Shown in pieces: positions 48,255 to 60,054 of a DNA stretch of 64,000 nt. Source of the DNA: Hippophae tibetana (taxonomy: Eukaryota > Streptophyta > Magnoliopsida > Rosales > Elaeagnaceae); the NCBI GenBank assembly GCA_037013495.1, contig CM072805.1:17146601-17210600 (forward strand), written 5' to 3'. Numbering within the stretch: position 1 is the first letter of the stretch; each line of letters starts with the position of its first letter. Both the position numbers and the translations under genes were made by a program. The notes beneath the pieces are model-generated. The model worked only from the letters and a program-made list of their open reading frames with translations. It had not been told where the DNA came from and searched no databases.

Positions 48255-50265
48255 TGAAAATATGAGATTTCATTTGGATCTACAATTTCATCTAATATTC
48301 GGTATGTTATTAAGCATACTTTAATTTTTTTAATTTTTTTATAATTATTCTGTAAGAAGTTTTTAATAATTAATTATAAAAACAATCATAATTTTATATT
48401 TGCGCAATACCTATTAAAATCATTTTATTTTATTTTGTTATAAGAGATTAAGTAAATATAATATGTAATGGTAATAATTTTTAAGTTAAATTATATGATT
48501 TGTTTTTTCTGTTTTCATCCAATGAAACCTTTATATCATTATAGATTCAAAATTGTCAAATCAATATACTTAAATTGACCTTATAAGTTTGCTTGAAAGT
48601 TGAATTTTTGGGGGGTCAAAGTAGGTTGAGGTTTTTTGTTTTTCAAAACTGCCAAGATGGGGTTGGTTTATAAAATGACTAAAAAACCATCAAAATAAAT
48701 CTACGCCCACTCATGTGTTGGAATGTTGCTAATTTTTAGAAACCAATACTTCTAAAAGCTTAAACTAGCTATACAGTAATAACATCAAAGTATCACATCA
48801 AAGTATCGTTTAATAAAAAAATCTAGTTATATAGGTGTATAATTATATATATATATATAAGTAGGGATGAACAAATAATATGATTAATTCAACTAAATCA
48901 AAATTTGATTAATTCGAGAGATTGATCATATTGATTCTAAAGTTATAGTTGGATTGAATTTAGATAAAAAAATATACCATTTGTTTAAATTATATTTGAA
49001 TTTGTATTGATATTCTTATAATATGCTATAAATGTACTAAATTACTATTAAAATTATAAATAAATTTTTTATTTTATAATATATTATAATTAAATATTAT
49101 ATATACCAAAATCACGTTAAATTATTATTTTAATGTAATTATTAAAATATGAATTTATCTCTATAATAGTTTAGTAAATCTCTAACATTTTTTTTATTAT
49201 TGTGAAACTATAAATAATAAAATTTGTTAAAATTTTGTCAATATAAAATTAAAATATTATATGTATTGTGTTTTGTATATAATAATAATTCATAAAAAAG
49301 TTTTAAGTTCAATCCAACCTTATTTGATACTAAAAAAATATGAAATACTCAAATTCGAATGGATTCATATTAATTACTTCGTCTCGTTAATTTCATATTA
49401 AAAAAGTTCAAATTTGATTCTAATTGAATCATATTTGATTTGATAAAAAACATATGGTTTCAATATGTTACTTAGAACTATATATATGGTTTCAATATGT
49501 TACTTAGAACTATATATAAGAGTGTTAGAAGTTAATAGTATTTTTATATATTTATCATTCTTCACAAAGTGTTGGTTAAAGCTCATATCATGTTAAACAT
49601 TGTTAGGAAACTAACATACTTTTATACATTTATCAATTAGACAAAATGTGGACATACAGCTAAAAAATTGAGAAAATTACTAATAATATTTTTATATATT
49701 TATTACTCTTCATAATTGTTAGTTTCAATTTTGATATGTTAAAATTATTAAGAAAATAATAATACTTTAATACATCTATCAATAATGTTAAGGCATATAA
49801 TTAAAAAAATGTGTTCTCTTGTTAAAAAGTTGATGTGTTGGATAAATTTATGAAAAATAAAATTATTAAGTTAGCGCGTAAGTAAGTTTGTAATTAAGTG
49901 TTAGAAAATCAAAGATTTGTTTTTTTTTCATGATTTTAACACTTAAAATGAACCTATATATGCATTTTTAGGTGTTAACTATATATTTTTTTAATGGATC
50001 GGGAAACTCCAAACAATTGATCGAAAAAAAGGGTTTGAATTCCATCATCGTTTTTCAATATTTTTCAAGAATTTTAAAGATACATACTTAAGAATTAAGA
50101 AGGATTCTTTTATCTCTCTTAGAGTACTAATATTTTGAAATTTGTTCTTTTTCTTCTGACTCAAGTTACTTCAACCTTTGTTTTTTTTAATCATATAACA
50201 TAATTCATATTGTTTTTTTCTCTTCATAATTTAAAGATACACCTCAATGCTATGCAAATTTGTTG
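48255..50265. repeat. Segmental duplication, copy 2 (pairs with 1-1990)
   Basis: Collinear with 1-1990 from TGAGATTTCATTTGGATCTA onward. It carries a 38-bp tandem duplication of its own (ATGGTTTCAATATGTTACTT at about 49453-49520). Homology stops at about 50265, where R repeats begin. No gene. Confidence 0.8.
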
Positions 50266-51273
50266 AATTTAAAAACAAATTTTGGTTTAGTTGACAAAAA
50301 AGCGACCATGAATTTATTCCAATCATGAATTAGCTGCTTGCTTTTTCTTTCCTTACAACTACTTCATTAATTAGCTCCAACCTTGAATTAATCCACTCAT
50401 TTTTTCTTGATTTACTCATTTCAATTTATATATAATTAGCAATATTTAAGAATTTATTTTTATTATTATAAACTTAAAAATATTATTTTATTATAATTTA
50501 AAAAAAAATTCATCTGACTTGGCCATCCTAAATCATCCTGCAGATAGGGCAATCTCTACTTCTCTGGTATTTAAAACCAAATTTGGTTTAGTTGGCAACG
50601 AAGGGACAGCATATTTTATTATATAATAAGCATTATTTGAGAATTGGAGGGACTTGTTCAGTCTTGATTATTAGTTAATTAAAAATTATTTAATATTTTT
50701 GAAGTTTTTATTACTATTATGAATTATTTTTTTTTTCTAATAATTAAAAAAAATCATCTAAGTTGACCATCTTAAATCAACCAATAAAAGAAAATTTTGC
50801 TAGATAAGTAGATTCATGGTGTAATTTTTATATACATCAGGCTAATTAATGAGGTCGAATAATTTTTTATTTTTTATTATATATATGTATTTATTTGTAT
50901 ATAAAAAAATATTTTTATATTAAAAATTAATAATATATTCGTAAAATTAATGAAATACTGAATCTGGTATAAAACTTTTTCAAAGAAGTAACCGTACGTG
51001 TTTATATTTTATTATAAAAAAGACTGCACGAAGACTTTGTTGACCTCACCACTTCATTAATTAGCTCAAAGGTTGAATTAATCCACCCATTTTCCTTTTA
51101 TTTGCTCATTTCAATTTTTATATGATCACCGTTTGATAACCAGAAGGTTTATTGAAAATAATTATCATCCTTTTAAAAGCATTTAGATCTACTAGTAATG
51201 GATAGACGTGATGATGAACAAGGAATAGATATAGAGCTCGAACTAGAAATATATATAGAGTTTAATGGCGTAA
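50266..51273. repeat. R repeat, copies 6, 7 and 8
   Basis: Copy 6 at 50276-50570 resembles copy 1 (TTTGGTTTAGTTGACAAA, AAGCGACCA). Copy 7 at 50580-50850 resembles copies 3 and 4 (GAGAATTGGAGGGACTTGTT). Copy 8 at 50985-51150 resembles copy 5 and leads into a tail (AATAATTATCATCC, then GATGATGAACA) that matches the 42720-42809 flank of the full hAT. Confidence 0.65.
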
Positions 51274-52469
51274 TAGAGGAAAAAAAAACACGGATTCGGT
51301 TTTTATCCGATAAATTTCAAGAACGGGTAAGATTTTGGGTAAAAACCGAACGTGAATCAACAGGTAAAATTCGGGGACAATTATACTGAAAATCGTACCC
51401 ATATTGTACCCAAAATTAATTATATTTAATAAATTAAAAATATATAAGTATCACGTGTTAGGGTTTTTTTAGTATCCTTTTGCTTCGTTGTTTCCAGAAT
51501 CGTAGCTCTCAGCCTCTCAATCTTGCCTTCTTCCCCCGTCTTTGTTGCCCATCTTCATCGCTCGCCTTCGCCGCTCACCTTCGTCGTCCGTCTTTGCTGC
51601 CAGCCTTCGTCGCTCACCTTTGTTGTCTCTTTGTCGTCTACCCTGTCGATCTCAGCTCTCAACCCTCTTCCTTCTACCTCGGCCGCTCTTAGCTCTCTGA
51701 CGTTCAGCTCTCCCTCTGGTTAGTCCTCCTCAGCTTCTTACCTTTTTCTTCTTGTTGTTTTTATCAGTTCCCCTGGTCATAACTCTCAGCTCTCTGATTC
51801 TGTGGTAGCAAGAGGTGGTGCGATTTCAGTGGTAGCAGTTGAGTTGTTAGTAAATCTTGTTGCAATTTTGGCTGAGGTGATTTCAGTGGTAACAGTCTAG
51901 TACTAGAAGTAATTTTAGTAAATGAGGTTAAGTGTTCAGAAAATGTAACTCAAGTATGATTTTTAGTAAAAAATAATGCAATTGGATATTAGGATGACAC
52001 ATTTTGTTGTCGAATTTGCAGCAAAGGGAAAGGTAATGGGTTTTATGTATAAAATTGGCACATTTTGTTATTAATTTTGTTGACTTTGCTTAAAGTCTAA
52101 AATAGAGAACATAATGAATCTAACAACTTCATTCATAATTCTACCTATTGCTGTTAATTTTAATCTCATTCTTGCTTTGTCCAATGTAGTAGTTAATAAA
52201 CCCAATATTTGAGATATAGTATATATTTAAAGAAATTCGAATGCTATTAAAAGCATTATAATTTGTAATACAAACAAGGAAATGTAATATGGAATATTTA
52301 TTAATTTTTTCGATTTTTTTTAAATAACCATCTCGAATCGTTACCCGCGAGTAAAAAACCATCCCAAAACCGTAACAATTTTTGGGTGATTTCGAGTACA
52401 TTTATTATAATTCGGTTTGGAGACGGTTATATCAAAAACCGTCCCCGTTCGTACCCGTGACCATCCTTA
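51274..52469 (+). mobile_element. hAT deletion derivative (paralogous insertion)
   Basis: Its right end (GTCCCCGTTCGTACCCGTGA, then CCATCCTTA) matches the right end of 42810-47052, and so do its subterminal motifs (TTACCCGCGAGTAAAAAACC). A C-rich leader at 51480-51720 parallels that of the full element; the transposase is absent. Both outer flanks match those of the full element, so the two copies descend from one insertion duplicated with its surroundings. The 51198-51389 frame is outside sequence plus hAT end and is not a gene. Confidence 0.7.
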
Positions 52470-53047
52470 GATTCAACAAATCACAAACTTACAACATACA
52501 TGAATAGAGGAATAAAAAGAACAATCATTTATTATTATAACATTCTAACAACGAATCAATTCTACTTATTTTTATTTATGATTGTATATTTGGACGGTAA
52601 ATTAAGATGATGTATTGAGAGATGATAAACCTTTAATTTTTATAATCCGTATTATATTAATTATTTTTCAACGAGAGATGATACTAATTATAATATTTTA
52701 TTGTTATAAATAAACATAAATAAGATAAATAAAAATAAAAAAATAACAAAAAATATGATAAATGTATGATTACTTATAACGAGATAAAATAATATTTAAA
52801 TAAAATGTAATAATATTATACCATAAATTTATTATATTAAATAAATTATAAAAAAAAGTAATCTCATTTTACATTCTACGTGTATAATATATATATATAT
52901 ATATATATATAACTCTTTATTTTGTTATTATGATTATAATAATAATTTATTAATGATATATTTATTTAATAATAACTATATTTAAATATAATTAACGATA
53001 ATTACAAGTGAATGTAACTAACGACTCTTTCTTGTACTTCTTTGCAG
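52470..53047. other. Flank with a truncated S1-exon start, then pre-pore intron of relic C
   Basis: 52540-52585 repeats the start of the S1-S3 exon (CATTCTAACAACGAATCAAT, TCTACTTATTTTTATTTATG; compare 47275-47325) and then breaks off. From about 52590 the sequence matches the pre-pore intron of relic A (from 2254). A (TA)n tract lies at 52888-52912. The acceptor is TTTGCAG at 53041-53047. Confidence 0.6.
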
Positions 53048-55103
53048 TACAGCAAGAGACATCATGTTGGTACAAGGCATGTAAACAAGCTATGGTTGCG
53101 TTCCTAGTAGTTTTGATTGCAAAGACAACATTACGAAGAATTTGACATTTATTAGTAACTTTTGCTCTGTAAATCAACCAGACACAAGTTCTACTATTGC
53201 CTTTGATTTCGGAATCTACGTAGAAGCAATTAAAAATGGTTTATTGCTTGACACATCAGATATTTCAAGAAAGATTATTCATTCTTTTTGGTGGGGATTG
53301 CGAAATCTGAGGTTAGACATTTTTAAGAGTTTGTCTTTGTTTATCTGAGCCGTAATTATCCTTTTAAGGTATAACCTAGTGTCGACCTTTTTTTTTTATA
53401 AAAAAAACATAACTGAAATAAAAACCTCAATTGTGCTATCGCAGATCATTGACTGTAGTATAAAGTAATACTTACATCCACTTTTATTGTAACTTCATAA
53501 AAAATAAATAATTAAAAATATTATTTTGTTTTTAATTTTATGATGTAGAGTTCTTGTGGCCAAAACCTACGATCAAGTGGGAGACCTGCTTCGCAGCTTT
53601 TATTACCACTTAGCTCATATATATTTTTTTGTGTTTTATTGGACAAATTCAGGTTTATTTTGAATATATATAGCTATAATGATCCGTGCAAATTTCCTTG
53701 AAGAATCTAGCACCAATATATATCGAGCATTTAAGTAACCATCCTAAAGTGGCCATTGAAAAAACAAATTACTACTTAAAATTAATTAGGTTATATAATT
53801 GTGGCATAGGTGTATATTGAGGTCTTAGTAGGTCTAATATCAACAAAAGAGGGATGAAATATACAGATAACTAGATGTGGATGTGTGGTTAAATAACAAT
53901 AACATTCCCAATAAGAATAAGATTAAAAAAACTTTAATGCAAAAGATTCGATACGTGTCAGAAATCAAAGATATTCATTTGAAACTTCTACTTCTTCTAT
54001 CAACTCAAGAAAGAAGGTATGTGAAAAGTTGGCTCTGCCATCCGATTCTAAAAAAGGTATGTAATTGTATTTTTTTTAAGTAGGTGATTTCATATATGCA
54101 TGTATTATTTACACAAACATAAACATTTTCAAATATGTTAAAAGGGCAACCATTCACCCTAGTTCTTTGGTCTCTAGTTATTCATCATTGGTATCAAGTA
54201 CATGTATCATAACTAGAATTTTGGGCATTCTATATGTTAGAATTGAATTCATGCCACTTAATTACAACTTGTTAGACAAAAATAAATACAATTTATTATT
54301 TTAAGTGAAAATACAGTCATGATCTTACAATTATTACTATTATTATAAAAATGATATTTACACGTTATGTTAATTTTTTAATTATTATATTATTAAAAGC
54401 TATCTTTTATGAATATAGAAGTACATTTCTTCACCTAATTATATTTTTAATTCCATTAGTTCAACATTTTGTTTACTTAGAATAACTAAAATAGAAAAAA
54501 TAGAGAGGAAAATATTTAAATAAAAATAAGATAATTAAATATAAACATAAAAAATATAATTTATTTTATTTAACATTATAGGTTGCAGTTCTTCAAAATG
54601 TAAACAACAAAATGTTGGAGGAGATTACTACTTATTACTTAAAACGAGTGATCTATTCTGAAAACAGTTACATAATTTGTGAAGGAAAACCATTGGATTT
54701 TATGTTATTAATCATACAAGGTGTTATATGGAATTTCAAACCTAGTGTTGGTAATAACAATAGTGTTAATATTATGGGCAATTGTAGACGTATTTTGAAA
54801 GGAAATGTATATGGAGAAGAGTTTTTGGAATGGATTTTCAAATCAGCATTTCTTGGAGTTGGCTTAGATTTAGATATTCTCATCTCAGATACAAATGTGA
54901 AAGCCCATACAAAGGTGGAGACCTTTGTTATAATAGACAATGATATAAGAATTATAGTTAATAGATTCAAGATACGAATCATACACAATCTTGCAAAATC
55001 TGGGAAGTTTGATTTAAAACTTGCTGAGTCAATCGCAACTTCGCTTATTCAAAGTACTATGTGTTGGCGTCATCGTCGATGTGATCAAAATAAGCAACTC
55101 TAA
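53048..55103 (+). pseudogene. CNGC relic C: pore, linker and intact CNBD exon
   Basis: Exons 53048-53311 (pore: FDFGIYVEAI, FWWGLRNLR), 53551-53652 (SSCGQNLRSS, S6 end FIGQIQ), 53810-54056 (linker with MDVWLNNNNIP, intact KSWLCHPILKK) and 54582-55103 (binding domain, open throughout). The filter GQN is the normal plant form, unlike relic A. It has a one-base deletion early in the pore exon (CTATGGTTGCG against CTATTGGCTGC) and a 10-bp deletion in the S6 exon. The last exon encodes NSYIICEGKPLDFMLLIIQG, then LKGNVYGEEFLEW (phosphate-binding-cassette position; family form GDFCGEELLTW), AHTKVETFVIID and an IQ-like SLIQSTMCWRHRR end. The least damaged of the three, but not a functional channel as read. 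Confidence 0.82.
53343..53490. mobile_element. ~147-bp insertion in an intron of relic C
   Basis: Relic A reads straight from GTTTGTCTCTGTTT into ATTGTAACTTCATAAA; relic C has ~147 extra bases at this point (containing GGTATAACCTAGTGTCGACC). No matching sequence elsewhere in the window. Origin unknown. Confidence 0.45.
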
Positions 55104-56055
55104 GCTATAGTCGACTCAGGTTGCTTAAAGTTTTATAAATGACAATAAATTGTGTAATTATTTTTTATTATTGTAATTAGAAGTGTCATATTATGTTGTG
55201 TTAGTTATGAATCTAATTATGATATTAGTCCTATTATATATTTATATTTCTATTATTTTCTTCTTTTTTCATCTTTTGCAAAAATTTCTTGATAAGTCCA
55301 TTTTTTTTTATTAAATGATATTTGAGAGATAAGAATATCATATGTCTCGTATTTGGTATAATTTAGTATATCTCATGTGACAAGCAAAGAGTGATGACAG
55401 TCAACAAAAGGTTTTACAAACTAAGCCCAATATGTATTAAGTCATCATATAAGATGATCACATTACAATCTCAATAAAAAGATAAATGGCTAGTAATTAT
55501 TCCTTATTTATTGACAGATTCTATCGTATCTTAAATCTCATAACATATAATAACAGGAAAACATTATCGTTACTCTCAATCATTGAGCGAAACCTAGATC
55601 TTTTCTAATCTTCATCACCTTATTACTAACTTAAGTATCAAAAGGTTAAAGATGACCTTATCATGGTGATCTAAGAACCTAACAATTTGTTTTGTCTTAT
55701 AAATCTGCGAATAATAATAATCCTACTTAGTGTTAAAAAAATCCACATAATGTAAGAATATTTAAAGATGTACAAAGTTTTTACCAATTTACAAGAAAGT
55801 AAAGCTTGATTGGAGCTAAATGGAGAAGGAAAATAATAATTTTTTTATTAAAATAGAATTTTATTAAAGATTAAAATGTACAATCTAGATAAAAAATAAT
55901 CTATCTAAATACATCAATAATTAAAATTGTTAAACTAAAATTAAAAATCTTCTTAAACACATAGAAAAACCTTAAGTTTTTATATTTCACTTTATTTTTC
56001 GGTTTTTCAATTTATTGTTTAGTTGCTCTAGTTGATATATTTATCGTTATTTAGA
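55104..56055. other. Spacer after relic C
   Basis: The first ~200 bases are the CNGC 3' flank (compare 8804-9000). 55330-55680 has an LTR-like look (AACATTATCGTTACTCTCAA) but no partner repeat in view. No gene. Confidence 0.4.
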
Positions 56056-57926
56056 AAAAAATGACATCTTAATACAATATAGTCAAAGGGTATAGGCATA
56101 GAGAAAATATAGATTTCTTTGATACCTTTTCACCAATCACACGAATAAATTACATACATGTACTTTTATCTCTTGATGCTATCCATGATTTAGTAGTGCA
56201 CCAAATGGATGTCAAAACTACTTTCTTAAATGGTGACTTAGAAGAAGAGATTTATATGGACCAACTTGAGGGCTTTGTTATATCAGGTCAAGAAAATAAA
56301 GTTTTTAAACTATATAAATATTTGTATGGTCTAAAACAAGCACCTAAACAAGTCTTGAATTTTTTTGATAATATAGTTATCCCACATGAATTCAAAATGA
56401 ATGAAAGTGACAAATACATTTATTATAAATCATAAAATGACATTTACACTATTATATGTTTATATGTGGATGACATGATTATTTTTGTGTCAAATATTCA
56501 TGTTAATGTGAAAATTTTGTTATGTGCTAACTTTGATATGAAAGACCTCAAAGATTACTAGGTTTGAAAAAGGGAATTTCTCTAGATCAATCTCATTACA
56601 TTGAGAAGATCTTAAAGAAATATAATTACTTTAACTGTAAACCTGCATGTACTCCTTATGATCCTAGTGTAAAGTTGTTCAAGAACATTGGGAACAATGT
56701 TAGATAAACTGATTATGCGAGCATCATTGGTAGCTTACGTTATACTAATGATTACACTAGACCAAACATAGCTTATGTTGTGGGACTACTATGTAGGTTT
56801 ATCAATAGACCTAGTATAGAGCATTGAAATGCAATTGAAAGGGTCATAAGATACCTTAAGAGAACTATAAACCTTGGATTATATAAGTTTCCCGCTGTTC
56901 TAGATAGATACAGTGATGATGATTGCAATACTCTATCAGAAGACTTCAAAGCAACTAGCAGCTATATATTTAGCATTGTTGGTGAAGCTGTTTCTTGGAA
57001 GTCTTAGTAATAGACAATATTGGCTCAATCTACGATAGATTTTGAAATTATAGCACTAGCTACTACTAGTGAAGAAGTAGGCTAGTTAAGAAGTCTATTA
57101 GCTGAGATCCCTTTATGGGAAAAGATCGATACCAGTTGTCCTGATGCACTACGATAGTACCGCAACTATTGCAAAGATTTAGAACCATTATTACAACGGA
57201 AAGAGACGATAGATACATAGTACTGTTAGAGAATTTCTCTCTATAGGAGCTGTAAGAATGGATCATATATGTACTGATGAAAATTTGACTAATCCTTTAA
57301 TGAAAGGATTAACAAGAGAGAAGGTTTTCAAAAACCTCAAAAGGAATGTGACTTATGCCCTTAGAATGAAGAGTCACTCATGATGGTAACCCAACTTATA
57401 GACTGGAGATCCCAAGAAATAAGTTCAATAGGTAATAACAAGTTATGAAGTGATATGAGATGAATCATGCTAATATGAAGTCAAATTCTATATTGTTAGA
57501 AGCATGAAGTCCTGAAGTGACAGAAAGGATGAGTTAATTATTAAACTCTTAATGAGTTCTATACTCTATATGGAGTGGAGTACGTAGCTACAGGAGTACT
57601 CTTGATAGACTCACATATATGAATGCAGAAGTATGGCCTTTTTCTATGAAAAGTTTGGGCAAAATTTACCAGAGCATTCACTATACTGGGATACACGTGC
57701 ATGGCCGTAAAACACGGGCTTTTCGAACTACACCTTGGAAAGGTTGTGTGTGTGATGTTGTTAGAGATAGAGTTCAAAACTACGAGTTACTCTAGTATAT
57801 TATAAAGCATCAATACTATGCAAAGGTTCAAGTTGATAGACACCTTTTGCTTATGCACAATCTTATACTTTTAATTGATTGGTTGCTCGATGAAACTATT
57901 TTTATTTAAAATTCAAGTGGGGGATT

Positions 57927-58520
57927 GTTGGAAATGAATTTAAATAAAAAAATATTTTTTTATTATTTTATGACCGTTATTTCATAAATTATGTAACTGT
58001 CATTTTCATAATTATATGGTCATTATTTTTATGACCGTTATTTTCATAATTATGTAACCATTACTTTTATGACCATTATTTTTATAATTATGTGACCGTT
58101 ACTTTTATGACCGTTATTTTCATAATTATGTGTCCGTTATTTTCATAATTATATGACCATTACACATATTTTCCACTATAAAAAGGGGCAATAGCCCTCA
58201 GTTTAGAATATACCTTAACAACTCAAAAACAGTTCTACGGTTTTCATAACAAAATCAAAGAAAAGAAAATTTTGAATTGTTTTCTCAGATTTCCGAGCAA
58301 CATAAATATTTAAGAGGTGTAGTATTCCGGACTTCATCAGTGTAGTGAAGATCCAAGACAGAAAAAATATTCTGGGTTGTTTTATCCTAGGGACGATAAG
58401 GCTGTGTTTTCTTGCATAAGTTTGGGCAGAGCCGCGAAACGTCTTAAAGAGAGCGACCTAGTCCGTGACTCAACCCAAGTAGTTCATTTTAGGTTATCGG
58501 TAATATTGTTCTTACATAGT
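57927..58520 (+). repeat. 3' LTR of the copia fossil, with tandem repeats
   Basis: Starts TGTTGGAAATGAATTTAAAT. 57965-58170 is about eight imperfect units on TATGACCGTTATTTTCATAA. TATA box 58177-58184; the leader has CCGGACTTCATCAGTGTAG. The right boundary is uncertain and set just before the CA microsatellite. Confidence 0.65.
58177..58184 (+). promoter_or_regulatory. TATA box in the copia LTR
   Basis: TATAAAAA in CCACTATAAAAAGGGGC, just after the tandem repeats, the normal place for an LTR core promoter. Confidence 0.55.
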
Positions 58521-58521
58521 T

Positions 58522-58524
<3 letters not shown>

Positions 58525-58565
<41 letters not shown>
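58525..58565. repeat. (CA)n(TA)n microsatellite
   Basis: About 14 CA units followed by six TA units. Confidence 0.95.
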
Positions 58566-58717
58566 CCAGTGCTAATAATATTGATTCTCAATTATTTATC
58601 ACATAATGAGTTTATGTTTATTTATATATACCTATCAAACACAACCCATGTTGCATGGAGACTCATGATTTTCTCGGCAACCAGTAGACGTGAGGGATAG
58701 CCTATTACAACTCTCTT

Positions 58718-59047
58718 TTGTCAATACCTGCTTCCCAATTAATATATCTTCAATTAACAAGAAGGCTTCATCTTCAACTAGCCAGGTCCAGGCTTCTGAA
58801 GTATATTCAATTAAGAAAAAAGCCTTTAGATTCTAAGCATCCACAAGTAACAGATTCAGATGGAGCTGGTGCAACAGACAGATCTGGCAGTGTCACTTCT
58901 GATCTTTCATGGGTAGTTGTAGATAATAACAACAATGTAGTTCATTATTCCCAGGACCAAGAAGAAGCTTTGTCAAATAATACACACATTAGTACTGTAC
59001 CAAAGGAAGATTACAAGTCATTTTCTTTAGACCAAAGTCATAGATAG
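58718..59047 (+). CDS. Unrecognised protein fragment (exon-like)
   Basis: A 109-residue frame of normal, non-repetitive composition in plant-exon style: basic start (RRLHLQLARSRLLKYIQLRK), then a Ser/Asp/Asn-rich stretch (TDSDGAGATDRSGSVTSDLS, VVVDNNNN). In the same frame, after a TAG, it continues SNLEYAPSLYANQNYKVYAS to about 59138. I do not recognise it. Its codon use and acidic Ser-rich make-up resemble a disordered region of a host regulatory protein. Two more such pieces follow at 59942 and 60250, so this may be a broken multi-exon host gene or a captured gene fragment. Confidence 0.35.
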   Translation: MSIPASQLIYLQLTRRLHLQLARSRLLKYIQLRKKPLDSKHPQVTDSDGAGATDRSGSVTSDLSWVVVDNNNNVVHYSQDQEEALSNNTHISTVPKEDYKSFSLDQSHR

Positions 59048-59137
59048 AGTAATTTAGAGTATGCTCCATCATTATATGCTAATCAAAATTATAAGGTATA
59101 TGCGAGTGTTGGCGATATTTATGAACAAAATATTTAA

Positions 59138-59940
59138 ATATTAATGAGTTTCTAGGTGCGTTTTTCATGACCGCTATTCAAAACCGAATAAAGCTCCGAG
59201 CTTCATGTCAATATGTTTAAGGTATATACTCATGCTTATGCACGTTAGAATACATGTTATACACTTAAGAATATTTGGTATAGACTTTAGTCGATTGATC
59301 AAGTATTGGGTCGATCGATCAAATGGGGAGGATTGATCTTGTATGATCAATGTCCTCTGGGGTTGATTTTCAAAATGGGATATATCGATCGAGTTGGGTT
59401 CATTTGATTGATCGAGTGTTGGATTGACCGAGAATCGAGTGTATTTGATCTACCTTATCTTAGGTTTATTTTATTCGTTGTTGGATCGGTCAAAAATCAA
59501 AAAGTGTTTTGATCGATCGAGCTTGGACTGGATTGATTGAGCTTATGTTTATGTTTACCAATGTTTAGGTTTTGTAATTAACTAGTTATTGTAATATAAC
59601 ATTTGTGTGTGAGAATTTGTATTATTTCTGTGTACTTTATTATTTGATAGAGTAATTTATTTAATATTAATTTATCATTTTTTCCAAAATACTAGTTATT
59701 GTTTTTGGTGTTTCATGTAATTATGTTTAAGTTAATAAGTTTTAATCATTAAATATATTTTTTGATTAATACAAAAAATAAGTTTAATTAACTAAAAAAA
59801 TACAATTAATAATTTAATTTCGTTTGGATATTTTGGGCTAGTTCTTTTATGTTTTACTTGGATTCTAGCTAAACTTTATTTATTTGAATTAAATTTAAAT
59901 AGCATTTGATTAATTTGGAATTCCTTAGTTAATTGCGACC
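59138..59940. other. Non-coding, with a GATCGATC-rich patch
   Basis: 59285-59545 is unusually rich in GATC (for example GGTCGATCGATCAAATGG, TATATCGATCGAGTTGGG). The rest is AT-rich. No gene. Confidence 0.5.
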
Positions 59941-59941
59941 C

Positions 59942-60054
59942 TAGTGCTACCATGAAAATGATGCCTCAGAGTTTCATTGAAGCTTTGTTTCATAGTAACC
60001 GCAGTAATGTTAGCAGAGTGGCTTCGGGGACTACACCATCTCTCTTTTATGAAG
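59942..60054 (+). CDS. Unrecognised exon-like fragment 2
   Basis: Reads MPQSFIEALFHSNRSNVSRV, then ASGTTPSLFYEG, ending at a possible donor G|GTAGTC at 60054. The frame continues sensibly at 60250 (NASGTVDTSLSSRVFDTDQP) if the AT-rich stretch between is an intron. No domain recognised. Confidence 0.3.

Larger units (their letters stand above)
56056..58520 (+). mobile_element. Ty1/copia fossil, 3' half with LTR
   Basis: Reverse transcriptase (VHQMDVKTTFLNGDLEEEIY, LYGLKQAPKQ, then a YVDDM-containing region near 56465), RNase H (GSLRYTNDYTRPNIAY, VIRYLKRTINLGLY, then SYIFSIVGEAVSWKS), an end with SIGAVRMDHICTDENLTNPL, a polypurine tract (CAAGTGGGGGAT, ending 57927) and an LTR from about 57927 (TGTTGGAAATG). 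The LTR holds tandem repeats, a TATA box and a leader. No 5' half seen. Broken, with several lesions. Confidence 0.8.

Noticed and set aside
51480-51723. Ser/Pro/Leu-rich frames as a small secreted protein
   Set aside because: The C-rich leader of the hAT derivative; parallels the leader of the full hAT.
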